Shown here piece by piece: positions 1 to 32,300 of a DNA stretch of 64,000 nucleotides. Position 1 is the stretch's first letter, and each line of letters starts with the position of its first letter. The position numbers were made by a program, and so were the translations under genes. This DNA is from Mytilus trossulus (lineage: Eukaryota; Mollusca; Bivalvia; Mytilida; Mytilidae), in contig NC_086378.1 in NCBI RefSeq assembly GCF_036588685.1, forward strand, positions 45,677,035 to 45,741,034, written 5' to 3'. A model generated the notes under the pieces. It was not told the origin of the DNA. It made no database searches and was given only the letters and a program-made list of their open reading frames with translations.

Positions 1-428
1 AAGTAGACTAGTAAAGACAGTAAAACAAAATGTTTCAAGCTCGAGGTTTCAAGATTGTCGATTTTCGTATTTTCATAGGATCGTGGTATACTATTCATGT
101 TTTACCGTGATACCAGACGGGAAGGGATGTCAAGTTTCCATTAAGTTCTTTATACTCAAAAGTGAAATTAGACATCAGATCGCTTTTACTGATTCTATAA
201 AGCACGATTTTGTGTCGGATTACTACTCTAGATTCACTCTAGGGTGTCTGACTAAATGACTGTGGCGTAGCTTGTCTTTTGTTTTCAGCGAGGCAGGGAG
301 TCTTGGGGATATCGCCTCAAGAAGCCATCGAGGGTTTGACAGTTTAAACAAGAAAAATCTCGTAAAAATAATAGTTGTTTTTATATCATCATAGTATAAT
401 CATGATAATGTTAATATTCCTTCCAATA
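1..428. other. No gene recognised
   Basis: Ordinary AT-rich DNA downstream of MCM4; no open frame, RNA gene or clear repeat structure seen. Confidence 0.5.
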
Positions 429-480
429 AGTAATACCAGAGACATATAATACAATTGTATTATATGTCTCTGGTAATACT
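429..480. repeat. Near-perfect palindrome, no spacer
   Basis: A 42-bp perfect palindrome (434-475, centred on CAATTG) extends to 52 bp with a single mismatched pair (433/476). It would extrude as a cruciform or form a long RNA hairpin. Confidence 0.9.
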
Positions 481-672
481 ACTGAATTTTTAGTTGATTT
501 CTGATACCTGCATCATTTTCAATGTTCAGATGATTACATAAATAAAAAGAATATACCACTTTTTCAATAATATTTTCAGTGAACTTTCCAAATTTAAAAT
601 TCTTTACGGTTAACATGAATATACAGGAGATGGGTCTGTCAAGTTCAAAATTGTCCTACAGAGGCAGATTTA

Positions 673-689
673 GGGGGGGGGGGGGGGGG
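673..689 (+). repeat. Poly-G tract of 17
   Basis: Seventeen consecutive G, a mononucleotide tract prone to slippage and to G-quadruplex formation. Confidence 0.9.
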
Positions 690-1194
690 AGTTATAAGAA
701 TATTTTTAACAAAACACGTGGAGATATCATATAGGACAATCACTGACAAGTCAGTTTCGTGATTTGAGGCTGTGTCAGTAACTGAAATTCCAGCTCAAAG
801 TCGATTCTCTCATATTCGATGAGCAGAAGAAACCTATGCAGAATTTTCAATACAGTAAAACTAAGTACGAAGCACTTACATTTGCGTTACTCTGATTTCT
901 TTATGATAAATCAGTATTTATTATATGTCCTTAATTGTAAGTATTTTGTTCTTTTTTATGAATAGAAACTATTTCTATATAGATATGCATAAACACTATA
1001 AAACAACATTTGGAAACAATATTCAAGTTTTGTACTGTCTGAATTTGGTTTGTGATCAAATGTTTGACACAATATAGGTTTCTGACACAAAATAAATGTA
1101 GTCAAAGAATTCTTACAAATATATTGCGCAGTACTGTGAAATTTGAAAAATGTTGACAAAAAATATGAATCCCTTAAAAGAATTGGAAAAATAA

Positions 1195-1625
1195 ATCCCT
1201 CTTAACTTTTTGAAACCCCCTGGCCTTGGAGAAATAACCCCAACACTCAATCCCAGCCTTTCCTTTGTAGTATGGAATCTTTAAGTATGATTTCAGAGAA
1301 ATCCATACACTTAAACACAAGTCATTGTCTCAAAACTGGTAAAATGCTTGTTTTTTTACCCTAAATCCTACATGTTTGGAGCAATTAACTTCAAACTCAA
1401 TCACAGCATTCCCTATGTTATAGGGAACAGTGTGGTACAATGTCAGAGAGATCCATACACCTACACACAAGTCGTTGTCTGGAAACTAGAAAAATGCTTT
1501 TTTTTTGCCCCTTTTTGGCCCTTTATTCTTAAACTGTTGACCCCATAACCTCTAGAATGAATCCCAACCTTCTACTTGTAGTACAATTTCAGAGCAATAG
1601 AAACATCATACCATTATACGATTCA
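1195..1625 (+). repeat. Diverged tandem repeat, unit about 150 bp
   Basis: About two and a half degenerate units, each with a CAGAGA-ATCCATACAC block, an ACACAAGTC-TTGTCT block and an AAAATGCTT block followed by a T-run and CCC. The layout resembles the array at 35400-36010 read from the other strand, and it ends near a TCGTATA word, suggesting a related element. Confidence 0.55.
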
Positions 1626-1649
1626 TTTTTTTTTGCAGTCGTATAAAAA

Positions 1650-2370
1650 CTTAACGCTGAGCAATAAACCGTGAAAATGAGGTCAAAGTTAAATAAAACC
1701 TGAGTGACTGACATGCACATCATAAAATATTTCCATACACCAAATTAAGTTCACCTACATTGTATTGCATATAGTGTTAAAAAAAAGACCAAATCTCAAA
1801 AAACTTTGACCACGAAAATGAGATCAAGGTGCTACCTGCCAGCTAGACATGCACAACTAACAATCATTCCATTCACTTAATACAGTAAACCTATTGCATA
1901 CTGTATAAGAAATACAGACCAAAACACAAAAACTTAACTATAACCACTGAACAATGAAAATGAGGCCAAGGTCAGAGTACACCATTCAATCACTCCATGC
2001 ACCAAATATACTAGTTTGTATGATGTTAATTTTAGCTTTTTTCAGTTATACACCTATAGTAGTTTTTGGAAAATTTTGACAAGACTATAAACAGTCGAGA
2101 CATCAGCAAAATCAGTATTTTGTTATCAGTAAATTTAAAGCAACTAAATATTACTTGTATTGTATATACATATACACATTCCTGGATCTACAATCTGTCA
2201 TATCTGTAACTTGGCATTGTACAAGTTCATGTTTTTCTCGGACTGTTTAGGACATATTTACATGGAATCCATTTTATGTTGGAAATTATGAAATTAACAT
2301 TACAAAACCTTTTAACTTTTTTTCAAGTAGTCACTGAACCATGAAAATGAGGACACTGGACATATGATAG
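1650..2370 (+). repeat. Tandem array with the GAAAATGAGGTCAA core
   Basis: Three to four diverged units of about 130-150 bp, recognisable by GAAAATGAG(G/A)(T/C)CAA near 1675, 1815 and 1957 and a truncated one near 2342. Each is followed by CATGCAC-type and ACCAAAT-type blocks. It directly follows the array ending at 1625. Confidence 0.6.
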
Positions 2371-4078
2371 ACATAAATTTCGTAAAATAAGGCATCTATA
2401 TACAAAGTATTAAGCATCCAGGTCTCCTACCTTTTAAGGAGTAAGCTAAAGCCGGATCTCTATCTCTATGTTAAGCTTTCTGCAGATAAAATAACTCCTG
2501 AAAGGAAAACTGTAACAGTTTTAGTGTCAACAGACAGTAGACTGATCTCAACATTCTGAAAAACTTTTTTCCTGTCAGTTCCTCTCCATCATGGTTTTCA
2601 GGTGTTCTTCTCATAATATTGGACCATATATTCAAGCATTGGCATTGGACAAAGTTGCGTATTTCGGAACACTACTGGTATAATATTTATGAGCTCTTCA
2701 CAAAATCTGTTGTATATTATGTTAACCGTTTCATATATGTTTTTTGGGAAAACATGATTTGTTTGCTTTGAATAAGCTATCAGTAACTGAGAGCCTTTTA
2801 AATTTTATGCTGATCTGATAAATAAAGCTGATTCAACTCATTTCTCAAGTTGTCCTTATGTTATGCTGCTTCCAGGCTATTCAGGGTAGGGTAGTGGGCT
2901 AACAACCCAGTTTAACATCACACAACTCTTTAAGTGCCTCTCCAAAGTCAGGAAATGGCAATACAGTTGTTGATGTTTGCTGTATTTCTCATCATTCAAT
3001 AGATCAAGTTAGAATTGTTCTTTTCAAATATTTTAATGGAAGGACCTTTTTTTTTTTTTTAAATATTTGTGTTGTATACTTGTTTCATTGGCAGTCATAC
3101 ATCTTACTAATTTTTTTTATTATTATGAAAGTACACTACTAATTCATGGCCCTATTGCTTTCTATGTTAAAATCCTCCATTTTAAGCATGCACACCTCTT
3201 ATGTTTCAAGTTCAAATAAAGTGACAATCATAGCATGTCAAAGGAACACTTTATGGAGTTGTACTGAAAAATCAGCATAGCTTTAATGGCTTATAAGAAA
3301 GAACTAGTCCCCACAACTTCAGATGTACAAAACAGAAACTTCAGATCTGACAAACAGACAAAATGTACCCTCTTTTTAAAATTTGGTGTAGTTATTTTAA
3401 AATTCAAAATTATAAGTCAAAAGTGTTCTACAATTATCACCAGTCCTCCAGCTTTCATTGGATACCAAAAAATACCTAAATATACTACATATTTTGAAAG
3501 TTACACTTATGTGTAGGAATTATTTGTGTTAAATATGTACTTCTATCTGGCCAGGCACGAATTAGCGGTGTTACACCTGATGATTTTGACCAAGTTGGCT
3601 CCGAGTTATAGATTCCAGATTTCAAAGCAGATCTTTTGATGGCAATAACTCCCTCTCTTTAGCCAGGTGAGCTTTACAAATTAGAGTCAAACATCATTGT
3701 ATTATATTTATTTGTCTGTCCATTTATTACATATTATCATGTTTGTAAACGGCACTAAGTAATATACTAACATTGTACATGCTTGTTTGTTTCAAATATT
3801 TGGCTAACGAATGTGAAATTCTTAAAAATTTCAATTTCTTCATAATCAATTTAAAAATTTGCTGAAGAGTGTCCATTTCAATATATTAAATGATAGTATA
3901 TTCAAACAAGTCATATTTGCTAGTGCACCTAATTTTTGTATAATTGTCAAATCTGAAATTTTGACCATGAATTCCTGAACACATTTCGGTATTTGGAACA
4001 CAATTTTATACTGCAAGTGATCCCAAAATTTCTTAGAACACAGTGGTATTTGGTAAATTGTACAAAAATTGACATTGT
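2371..4078. other. MCM4 3' flank, no gene recognised
   Basis: AT-rich. 2960-3105 resembles a fragment of interspersed family A (described at 5791-5960). Possible MCM4 poly(A) signals, AATAAA on the minus strand, occur at 3707-3712 and 3723-3728. Confidence 0.4.
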
Positions 4079-24510
<20,432 letters not shown>

Positions 24511-24888
24511 TTTTGGGTTGTCAACTGTAAAGGTTCAATCTACAAGACAAATAGATACAATCGTACAAAAGGGTTAAAAAAGCAGTCATGATATATTGCA
24601 TATAAATTAAACAACAAAAACTATTACTTTATTTATAACATGATTAAAAGGACATCCTCTTCAGAGCTGAAACTATAAGGGATACCATGCCTTAAAACTT
24701 TTCCAGATGCACATGATTGTCTGTACTCTTGAGTTAATTTTGAAGTGAAAATGCAGCCATTTCAGCTGAAGCAAAGGTGGAATTAGAGGGTAGCCCATCC
24801 CCACTTATATGAAAAAAAAATTGGTTGATTATGTAGGGAATCACTGAAGTGTGAATGGAGCAGCCCCCTTTTAAGCTCTCAGTGTGCC

Positions 24889-25587
24889 GAATCCGGGTCT
24901 GTACGCCCTAATTCATGTTCGCCCTAGTACCTGTTCACCCAGGGTCCATTCGCCCTGATTTTTATTTTTTACTAATTGTTGTCTAGTGGCATAATTTTAA
25001 TTATTTGAATAAAATATGTTGAAGTTTGTTGAAAAAATCACCGAATATTGATATTGCCTCAATCAATTTCATCATTTTCCCTTTGATTGCAGTAGAATAC
25101 TGCAATACAATGTATTTATCTTTGTTGGTATTTGTTAACAAAATAATTGTATTCAGTCATTCACTAATGTATGCAGTATAACTTAGACTAGTCTCAGAGT
25201 ATTTTAATGAATGAACTTGTAAATCCATTTTACAGTTCGTACATTTTTTTTAAATTAATTTCAAGCTGAATATATTATCAAAACAAATTTGTTTTTTATA
25301 TTATAAATCCATCAAAAGACAGGTATCACAATAAGCAGTGATCCGAATTATTTTGTCATAAAACAATGAATTAATGATCCTTAACAAGCCATAAACTTTT
25401 AGATATTTCCATGTTTCCATAAATTTCAAGAATATATACCATAGAAATATATCTGATTAAGTTTATTCAACTTCAATGTCCTGAATATTAATATTTTTAG
25501 TAGGGCGAACAGACTCTAAGGGCGAACGAACTCAGGGCAAACGGACCCAGGGCGAACATGTTACTAGGGCGAACGGTCCCGATAACG
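24889..25587. mobile_element. Non-autonomous element with reiterated TIRs and 8-bp TSD
   Basis: Each end is built from several short units around (G)TTCGCCCT, in opposite orientation at the two ends (about 24910-24960 and 25500-25580). The flanks carry an 8-bp direct repeat AGTGTGCC (24881-24888 and 25588-25595). The interior is AT-rich and non-coding. Inserted in the inferred MCM4 5' UTR intron. Confidence 0.72.
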
Positions 25588-25963
25588 AGTGTGCCCCCCC
25601 CCCCAAAAAAAAAATCTAGATCCGCCACAAAGGGTCCACACAAACCTTAATTTATGACATAAAATGTACATAAATAACCATATAAAACACCATCTTTCAC
25701 ATGCAGAACTGTGCCTTACAATTTAAAAGTAATCATAAAACAATAAACATGATAATTTGCAGATAACTGTAAGCCTTGAATGTTAAAATGCTACAGCAAT
25801 TTATTTTGCAAAACAAAAACATAAAAATACCTCCAAGTATGTCAATGATCACAATTAAAGCTATATTGAAAAGTCAATGTTAATGCATTTGCAAAATGAC
25901 GTGAACAACACAAACTGTTCATTATCATTGTATGCATTTTTATAAATCAAGTTTGTCAACTAC

Positions 25964-26030
25964 CTCTGTGTTTTCGTTGTTTTGTGTTGGGTCTGTGTCA
26001 CGTGTTGAAATTCGCGGGAAATATTTTACT
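25964..26030 (-). other. MCM4: Probable non-coding first exon of MCM4
   Basis: The MCM4 ATG at 24510 is preceded on the minus strand by a splice-acceptor-like TTTACAG, with the exon resuming at 24524. A good donor (CAGAG then GTAGTT) ends an upstream exon at 25964. This predicts an untranslated first exon and a 5' UTR intron of about 1.4 kb (25963-24525) that contains a transposon-like element. The transcription start is a guess and the upper coordinate approximate. Confidence 0.55.
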
Positions 26031-26324
26031 TTACTTCCGGTAAAAGATTTTTTTTCATACTCGATTTTTGGCAAATATGGTTTATAAGGAAAACACAAAT
26101 TTAATCATTATAGACCAAAATAGATTAAAATTTGAATTTTTGAAACAGATTTTAAATGTTTATGATACTAAAGTATATGTCGTAAAAAGATGAATCTCAT
26201 TTTCGGAGTACGACTCATTTCCGATAGCTAATTGTAAACATGAGCACATGGAGGCCAAAATTTTTACAAATTGTCACTCTTATAAGTGATTGACAACTAA
26301 GGTTTATGCGACTTACTGAAAACC
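25965..26324. promoter_or_regulatory. Bidirectional MCM4/MCAT promoter region
   Basis: The only space between the divergent MCM4 and MCAT genes. It holds an E-box CACGTG (25999-26004), an E2F-type word (26014-26021) and an ETS/GABP-type word ACTTCCGG (26033-26040). E2F sites are the expected drivers of MCM genes, and ETS sites are common in promoters of mitochondrial genes. Transcription starts were not determined. A short out-of-frame ATG at 26306 lies just upstream of the MCAT start and could act as an overlapping uORF if transcribed. Confidence 0.6.
26014..26021 (-). promoter_or_regulatory. E2F binding site (TTTCCCGC)
   Basis: Exact match to the E2F consensus TTTSSCGC on the minus strand, at the inferred 5' end of MCM4. 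MCM genes are classic G1/S E2F targets, so the position fits. Occupancy is inferred. Confidence 0.6.
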
Positions 26325-29300
26325 ATGTTCCCATTATTGTTAAAAGACTATATTTTCTCTGTCGCGTCAAGACAGATGATAAATGATGCCAGATTTCTGA
26401 TCCGTTTTCGGATGTTTTGTTCCAAAAAAACAGACGAACAAGCAGTTGACACTGCAAGCGATGCAAGTTATGTACCTAGAAGACATAGAAACCGACAAGC
26501 TGATTCGTTACATTCTAGATCTGTTACAAGGACATCAGAATATGAAAACCATGGCAAACATCAAGTCAAGGGAATGCTTAATGATATGATTATAAATTCA
26601 GATAAAGATAAAGGATTTGTAGAGACTTTTTCATCAGATGTTGATGACAATCATAAATCAAAAGAACATGAAAAACATTCACAAATAATAAGACCGGAAA
26701 TTGACCCAGAGACAAAATCATTTACTTTTTTTCCTGGGCAAGGAAGCCAGTTTGTTGGCATGGGTAAACAATTATTACCCTTTCCAGGTGTCAAAGGACT
26801 ATATGACCATGCTAGTGAAATACTGAAATATGATTTACTAAAACTATGTCTGTATGGTCCAAAATCAGAACTTGATAAAACTATACATTGTCAGCCTGCT
26901 GTATTTGTGACATCTGTTGCAGCTATTGAGAGATTAAAAGAAGAAAACTTTCAGGTAAACAACATGAACAATAATAAAAAGATTTTTACAGTTACATATA
27001 CAAAATGTACAATGTGTTACAACATTACCTGTATACATAGTATTATATTTCTACAGTTATTGTTATACACATGTATATTCTCTGGGTACAAAGCAGATCC
27101 TGGTCCACATGTGGCACCTGTCGTGCAAAGGGGTTTTGATGATTTGACCTTAGTCATTTGGAAATTTGATAGCTTCCTTGTGAGCAGCAACCCTACATCA
27201 AGGAAATCATGATAGCAGATACAAGTGAGGGAATCTTGTATCAAGCGGGAGATATACATGTATTGAAGGCCGTACTTTAACCTATAATGGTTTAATTTTT
27301 AAATTGTTATTTTGATGGAGAGTTGTCTCATTGGCACTCACACCACATCTTCCTATATCTATATAGTTCCTAAGCAGGCGCTGCTGGTACATGTATGTTG
27401 CTACATGTACATCATGTACATAGAAATAGAAAGTTCACATTTGGTTAACTTTCGCAGTTTTGCATTGCTCTTCAAATCCCATGTGCACGACCCTATGGGT
27501 TAAAAATATCAAACACCCCATCCCAGTTACACGTAACAAGTGGTGGTAGCTGTGCAATAGGTCGAGTATTTCTTTAGAGTAATTTGGCTGTTGAACAGGG
27601 ACATTAAATCTTAGCTTCCACAAAAGTCCCATGTTCATGGAATACTTTTACCCTTTTATACATCTGTAACACCAACGTCTTGTGCCCCTATAGAGATGGT
27701 GGGCAAATTATGTTATGCTAATTGTGTAATGACTTTAACGGCGCATAACGTAACACTATACTTTGGTGTTTCATATGTAACGTCACATCCTTAGTAACTG
27801 TTATGTGTTCTTATATAGATTTTAATATACGTTCCACATGTTATATTTGCTGTCTTGTAAATGCCTAAGTTATTTCAAATTGGATGCTGATCTCAGGCCA
27901 TCTTGGTCATTAGCTCACTGAAGTCAATAAACATAGTGATGCAAATGGCGGCGATGGGAATGTTGACATTCTGTCGAGTCGGGAAATGGACAAACAGGGC
28001 TTATATCTAAGCTTACTCTTAGCATGTAGGGGCCCAGGTTATAATAGTTATGCCTTATGCTAATAAAATAACAATGTAATAAGCGGGAACGTGTGAAATA
28101 AGGGTAAACAGAAAGGGGGACAGTCATTCAGTCAGGGGACCCCCCATGGTCAAACAGTGAAGACGAACTCTATATTATTATTCCCAGAGACCTTACTAAC
28201 AATGTTTACATACAATAACAATATATAAGTATATACAATGTTCATCAAATGTCTTTATATACCATTGTATACAGCAAAATGTACAGGTTGGCTAGCAGTA
28301 AATGACGAACGCGAAAGTCAAAGTGAGTGTTTACTTAGTAGCCAGAAAGAGATGTATATCATGTATATACAAACCTACATTATATACCCTAAACCGCTAC
28401 AATACAATGTGCATTGCTTTTCAAAGAACCCTCACAAAACTCTTTTTGAGCATGTTGAGGGGTCTGAAACAGTAAGTGGCCTGTTGTGAGACAAATTGGT
28501 TTTAAACCAATATTTGCCTGGCAGCAGAACTTTTCATGTTGATCAAACGACCATTTTAAACAAAATAGAATATTTGTTGCCTGCTATAACCATGATAACC
28601 CTTGGTGTAAAAACAGTTCATACTGGAAGAATATTTCTTGTGTATAAGTTGAAAATGGGGAAATGATTGAAAAGATGAATAGAAAAATCAATTGATATGA
28701 TAAGTACATTTATATCATGATTTTGTTGTATTACAGGGTATAGAGAATACCATTGCTACAGCTGGTTACAGTGTTGGAGAGTTTGATATGATAAGTACAT
28801 TTATATCATGATTTTGTTGTATTACAGGGTATAGAGAATACCATTGCTACAGCTGGTTACAGTGTTGGAGAGTTTGATATGATAAGTACATTTATATCAT
28901 GATTTTGTTGTATTACAGGGTATAGAGAATACCATTGCTACAGCTGGTTACAGTGTTGGAGAGTTTGATATGATAAGTACATTTATATCATGATTTTGTT
29001 GTATTACAGGGTATAGAGAATACCATTGCTACAGCTGGTTACAGTGTTGGAGAGTTTGATATGATAAGTACATTTATATCATGATTTTGTTGTATTACAG
29101 GGTATAGAGAATACCATTGCTACAGCTGGTTACAGTGTCGGAGAGTTTGCTGCTATGGTGTTTGCTGGAATGATGTCTTTTGAAGATGGTACTTACATAT
29201 AACTACTGTAAATTTAGAAATTAATGCAAGGTTTTTTATTATTGCGAAAAATGCGACAAAGTTGTAAACGCAATAGTTTAAACTCGCATTTTGAAATATT

Positions 29301-32300
29301 TCATATGAACATGATGAGTCAAACAGAAGTTTTCTCAAATATCGTAAAAACTAAAATCGCATTTAACAATGTAACATGAATGACAAAATCGCAATAATAA
29401 ATGCATGCAATAATTTCTGAATTTACAGTATATATATATATAAGATTGTTTATTTAAATGTCATTCTTAAATAATTGAATTTGATTTAAAAAGTTAAAAT
29501 AGCATGACTCTGACAAAAAAAATTACTAATAAACCTCCTCATTGCATGACTCTGAAACTAAACAACATCATTTAGTGTAGTGTCACAGTCGTGCAATGAT
29601 GAGATTTATCAGTTAGATTAAATAGAGCACAAAATAATTAAGCTATAAATATATCATGTATATCTGCCTTAAACTTTTATTGGGCTTAATCCCAGGGCCC
29701 ATTATAACCATGATAACAAGCATTTATAACACTGATTACCACACTTTTTCATATCTTTCTAAAAAAAAACCTGTCAAATAGATTGTGAACTATGGAAGGG
29801 ATTATTAATTAGTATTAGACGATGCCAATTGTGATCTTAAATAGATTATGGGGATCTCTGATTATCAATAACTCTGAAAAAAGGATAAATAGGATCTGCT
29901 AAAAATATCGAACATGCTGAATGTCAGATACAAAGGAAACAAAATTAGCAACAAGTATAAAAAAGAAGATGTGGTATGATTGCCAATGAGACAACTCTCC
30001 ACAAGAGACCAAAATGAAACAGCAATTAACAACAAGTGCATGGTCAATATAGCTGGACTTGATACATGTAGTCTATTAGGGAGATATGACCACTTCTAAG
30101 CTGACACACATCTCCCACTTAGCATCTAGACCATAATTTGTAGTGTCTGTTGGTCAGCCTTTTAGCTTTTTATCCTATAGTACAAGAAATGTATATAATA
30201 TATAGGTATACATGGTGTAAGTCTATTTATTTTTTTCTTAATTACTACAATAAACATAAAATTGAGAATGAAAACAGGGAATGTGTCAAAGAGACAACAA
30301 CCAGACCAACCAGCAGAAAACAGGCCAAGGCCACCAAAGGGTCTTCAATACAGTGTGAAATCTGCACCCAGGGGTGGGCTTCAGATGGCCCCTAAACAAA
30401 AATGTGTACTAGTCCCTCTTAACATGAGAGAACCAATTTTATTACCTGATTTCTAACTTATTACTTTGGTTTACTAAGTATTCATTTCATGAATCTCAGA
30501 TACCATCTTATTTGGATTGAGGTAAAGAAATGTAGCTTATATAAATGCGCCTCCAGTGCAGTAATATACATGTACATGATCATGATTTATGAGACAGCTA
30601 TAAATTAAAGTGTGATTCCCTTTATCCCCAAACTGTCACCTTAATCTATGGTGAATTATTCAGCACTAGTAGATAAGCCAGCGTGAATTTAACTGAATCA
30701 GAATCAACATCACATATAAAATATCATCAACAACACTATGACTGAAAAAAATCAGCAGCTAAAAATGAGCATCTTGCACAGTGGATATAATATAGCCTTA
30801 ATATAAAGACTGGTGCTGTCTTGCTGAAGTTTCAAAATGCAAAAAAATTGTGTACCTTTAAATGAGATGCCTTTTTGTTATTTGTGTCATTAGATTGCTG
30901 AGATGCCTTTTTGTTATTTGTGTCATTAGATTGCTGGCTCAATTATCTCAACCCAGATAAAAGAATCATTGTGGTCATTGTCACAAGACTTATAATTATA
31001 TAATGTCAAAAAAAAAAAAGAAGCTTAAAGTTCTTATACTTATTATCTGTCACTATTTTCAGCCCTCAGTGTGGTCAAAGTAAGAGCTCAGGCAATGCAG
31101 AGAGCCTCAGAGGAGACACCTAGCGGAATGATGACAGTATTTTGTTTCTGGGGAACCAAACTGAATCTAGCTACAGAAGCAGCTAAACAGTATTGCAAGG
31201 AGCAACATCATATAGAAGATCCTGTGTGTAGAATAGCCAGCTATCTGTTCCCTGAGGTTAAAGTTATAGCTGGACATGAAGAGGTACAAAGAGGTTCTTA
31301 CTCTATTTTGAATGAGCTTCACAGTTTCTGTACTGAGACATCAATATTTTCTTACCATTTATTTGTTTAAGTTTTATCCATTCCTCTGCCTTTTTCATCC
31401 TTTTTTCCTACATAACCCCTGGCAGTATTTTTTTTCAAAATCTTTCCATAATGACATCAAACATTTTTTACTGTAAAAAAAATGATTTGGTGTATTGCAA
31501 ATGAGACTACTCTCCACAAGAGACCAATTGACACAAAAATTAACGACAGGTCACCGTACAGCCTTCAACAATGACCAAAGCCCGTATTGCATAGTAAGCT
31601 ATAAAGTCCATGAAATGACAATGTAAAACAATTCAAATGAGAAAAACTAACAGCTTAAGGAGTATGTTCGATAAGGTCCTAAAATGGCCCCCTTTTTTAG
31701 CGTAAATTTCAAATTTGAATTTATTGACCAATGTCATGACAAATAATAACTAATACATTGACTAGCTAGGATATAAGCCATTTTGTTGAAATTTTACATT
31801 CCTGCGTTTTATTATGACGTCACAAGATGTACTCATATTGATTTTTCACGAAAAAATCAATGAAAATGGGTAAATTTCTATAGATTATTAGACAGAAAAC
31901 AAAGAGTGCATACCTCGACAACAAAATTCTTTTAAAATAATGTTTGTGAACATATTTCACATGTTTTTTTTTAAATATTAAGCTTGTTGATGCCCGCTGT
32001 CTATGTTTCCTAGTCCTTTGTTTGGTTAAATCCAGCTGATTTTGTCAAATTTCACCAAAATCCCTTATCTTGACCTTTCTGGGATGTAAAAATCAACATG
32101 TTAGAATTGAACTTTGAAAAAAAACAGTTCTGTTTAACTTTTTCACATGTCTTTAAGGCAACTTAAAACAATTATATCCAACTATGAACTTTATAATGGG
32201 GGCCAAATATGGCCCTTACCGAACTTACTCCTTTATGAACAAAAAAAGAAGAAAAACAAATATGTAGAACATAAACAAATGACAACCACTGAATTAACAT

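Noticed and set aside
26955-27212. Open continuation of MCAT exon 1 past 26954
   Set aside because: A clean GTAAAC donor sits at 26955, and family similarity stops there and resumes in phase at 29101. The continuation runs into a retroelement relic.
28737-29057. Four extra MCAT exons from the 91-bp repeats
   Set aside because: None of the first four units has the exon 3' part; all lead to TGA soon after the GEF codons.
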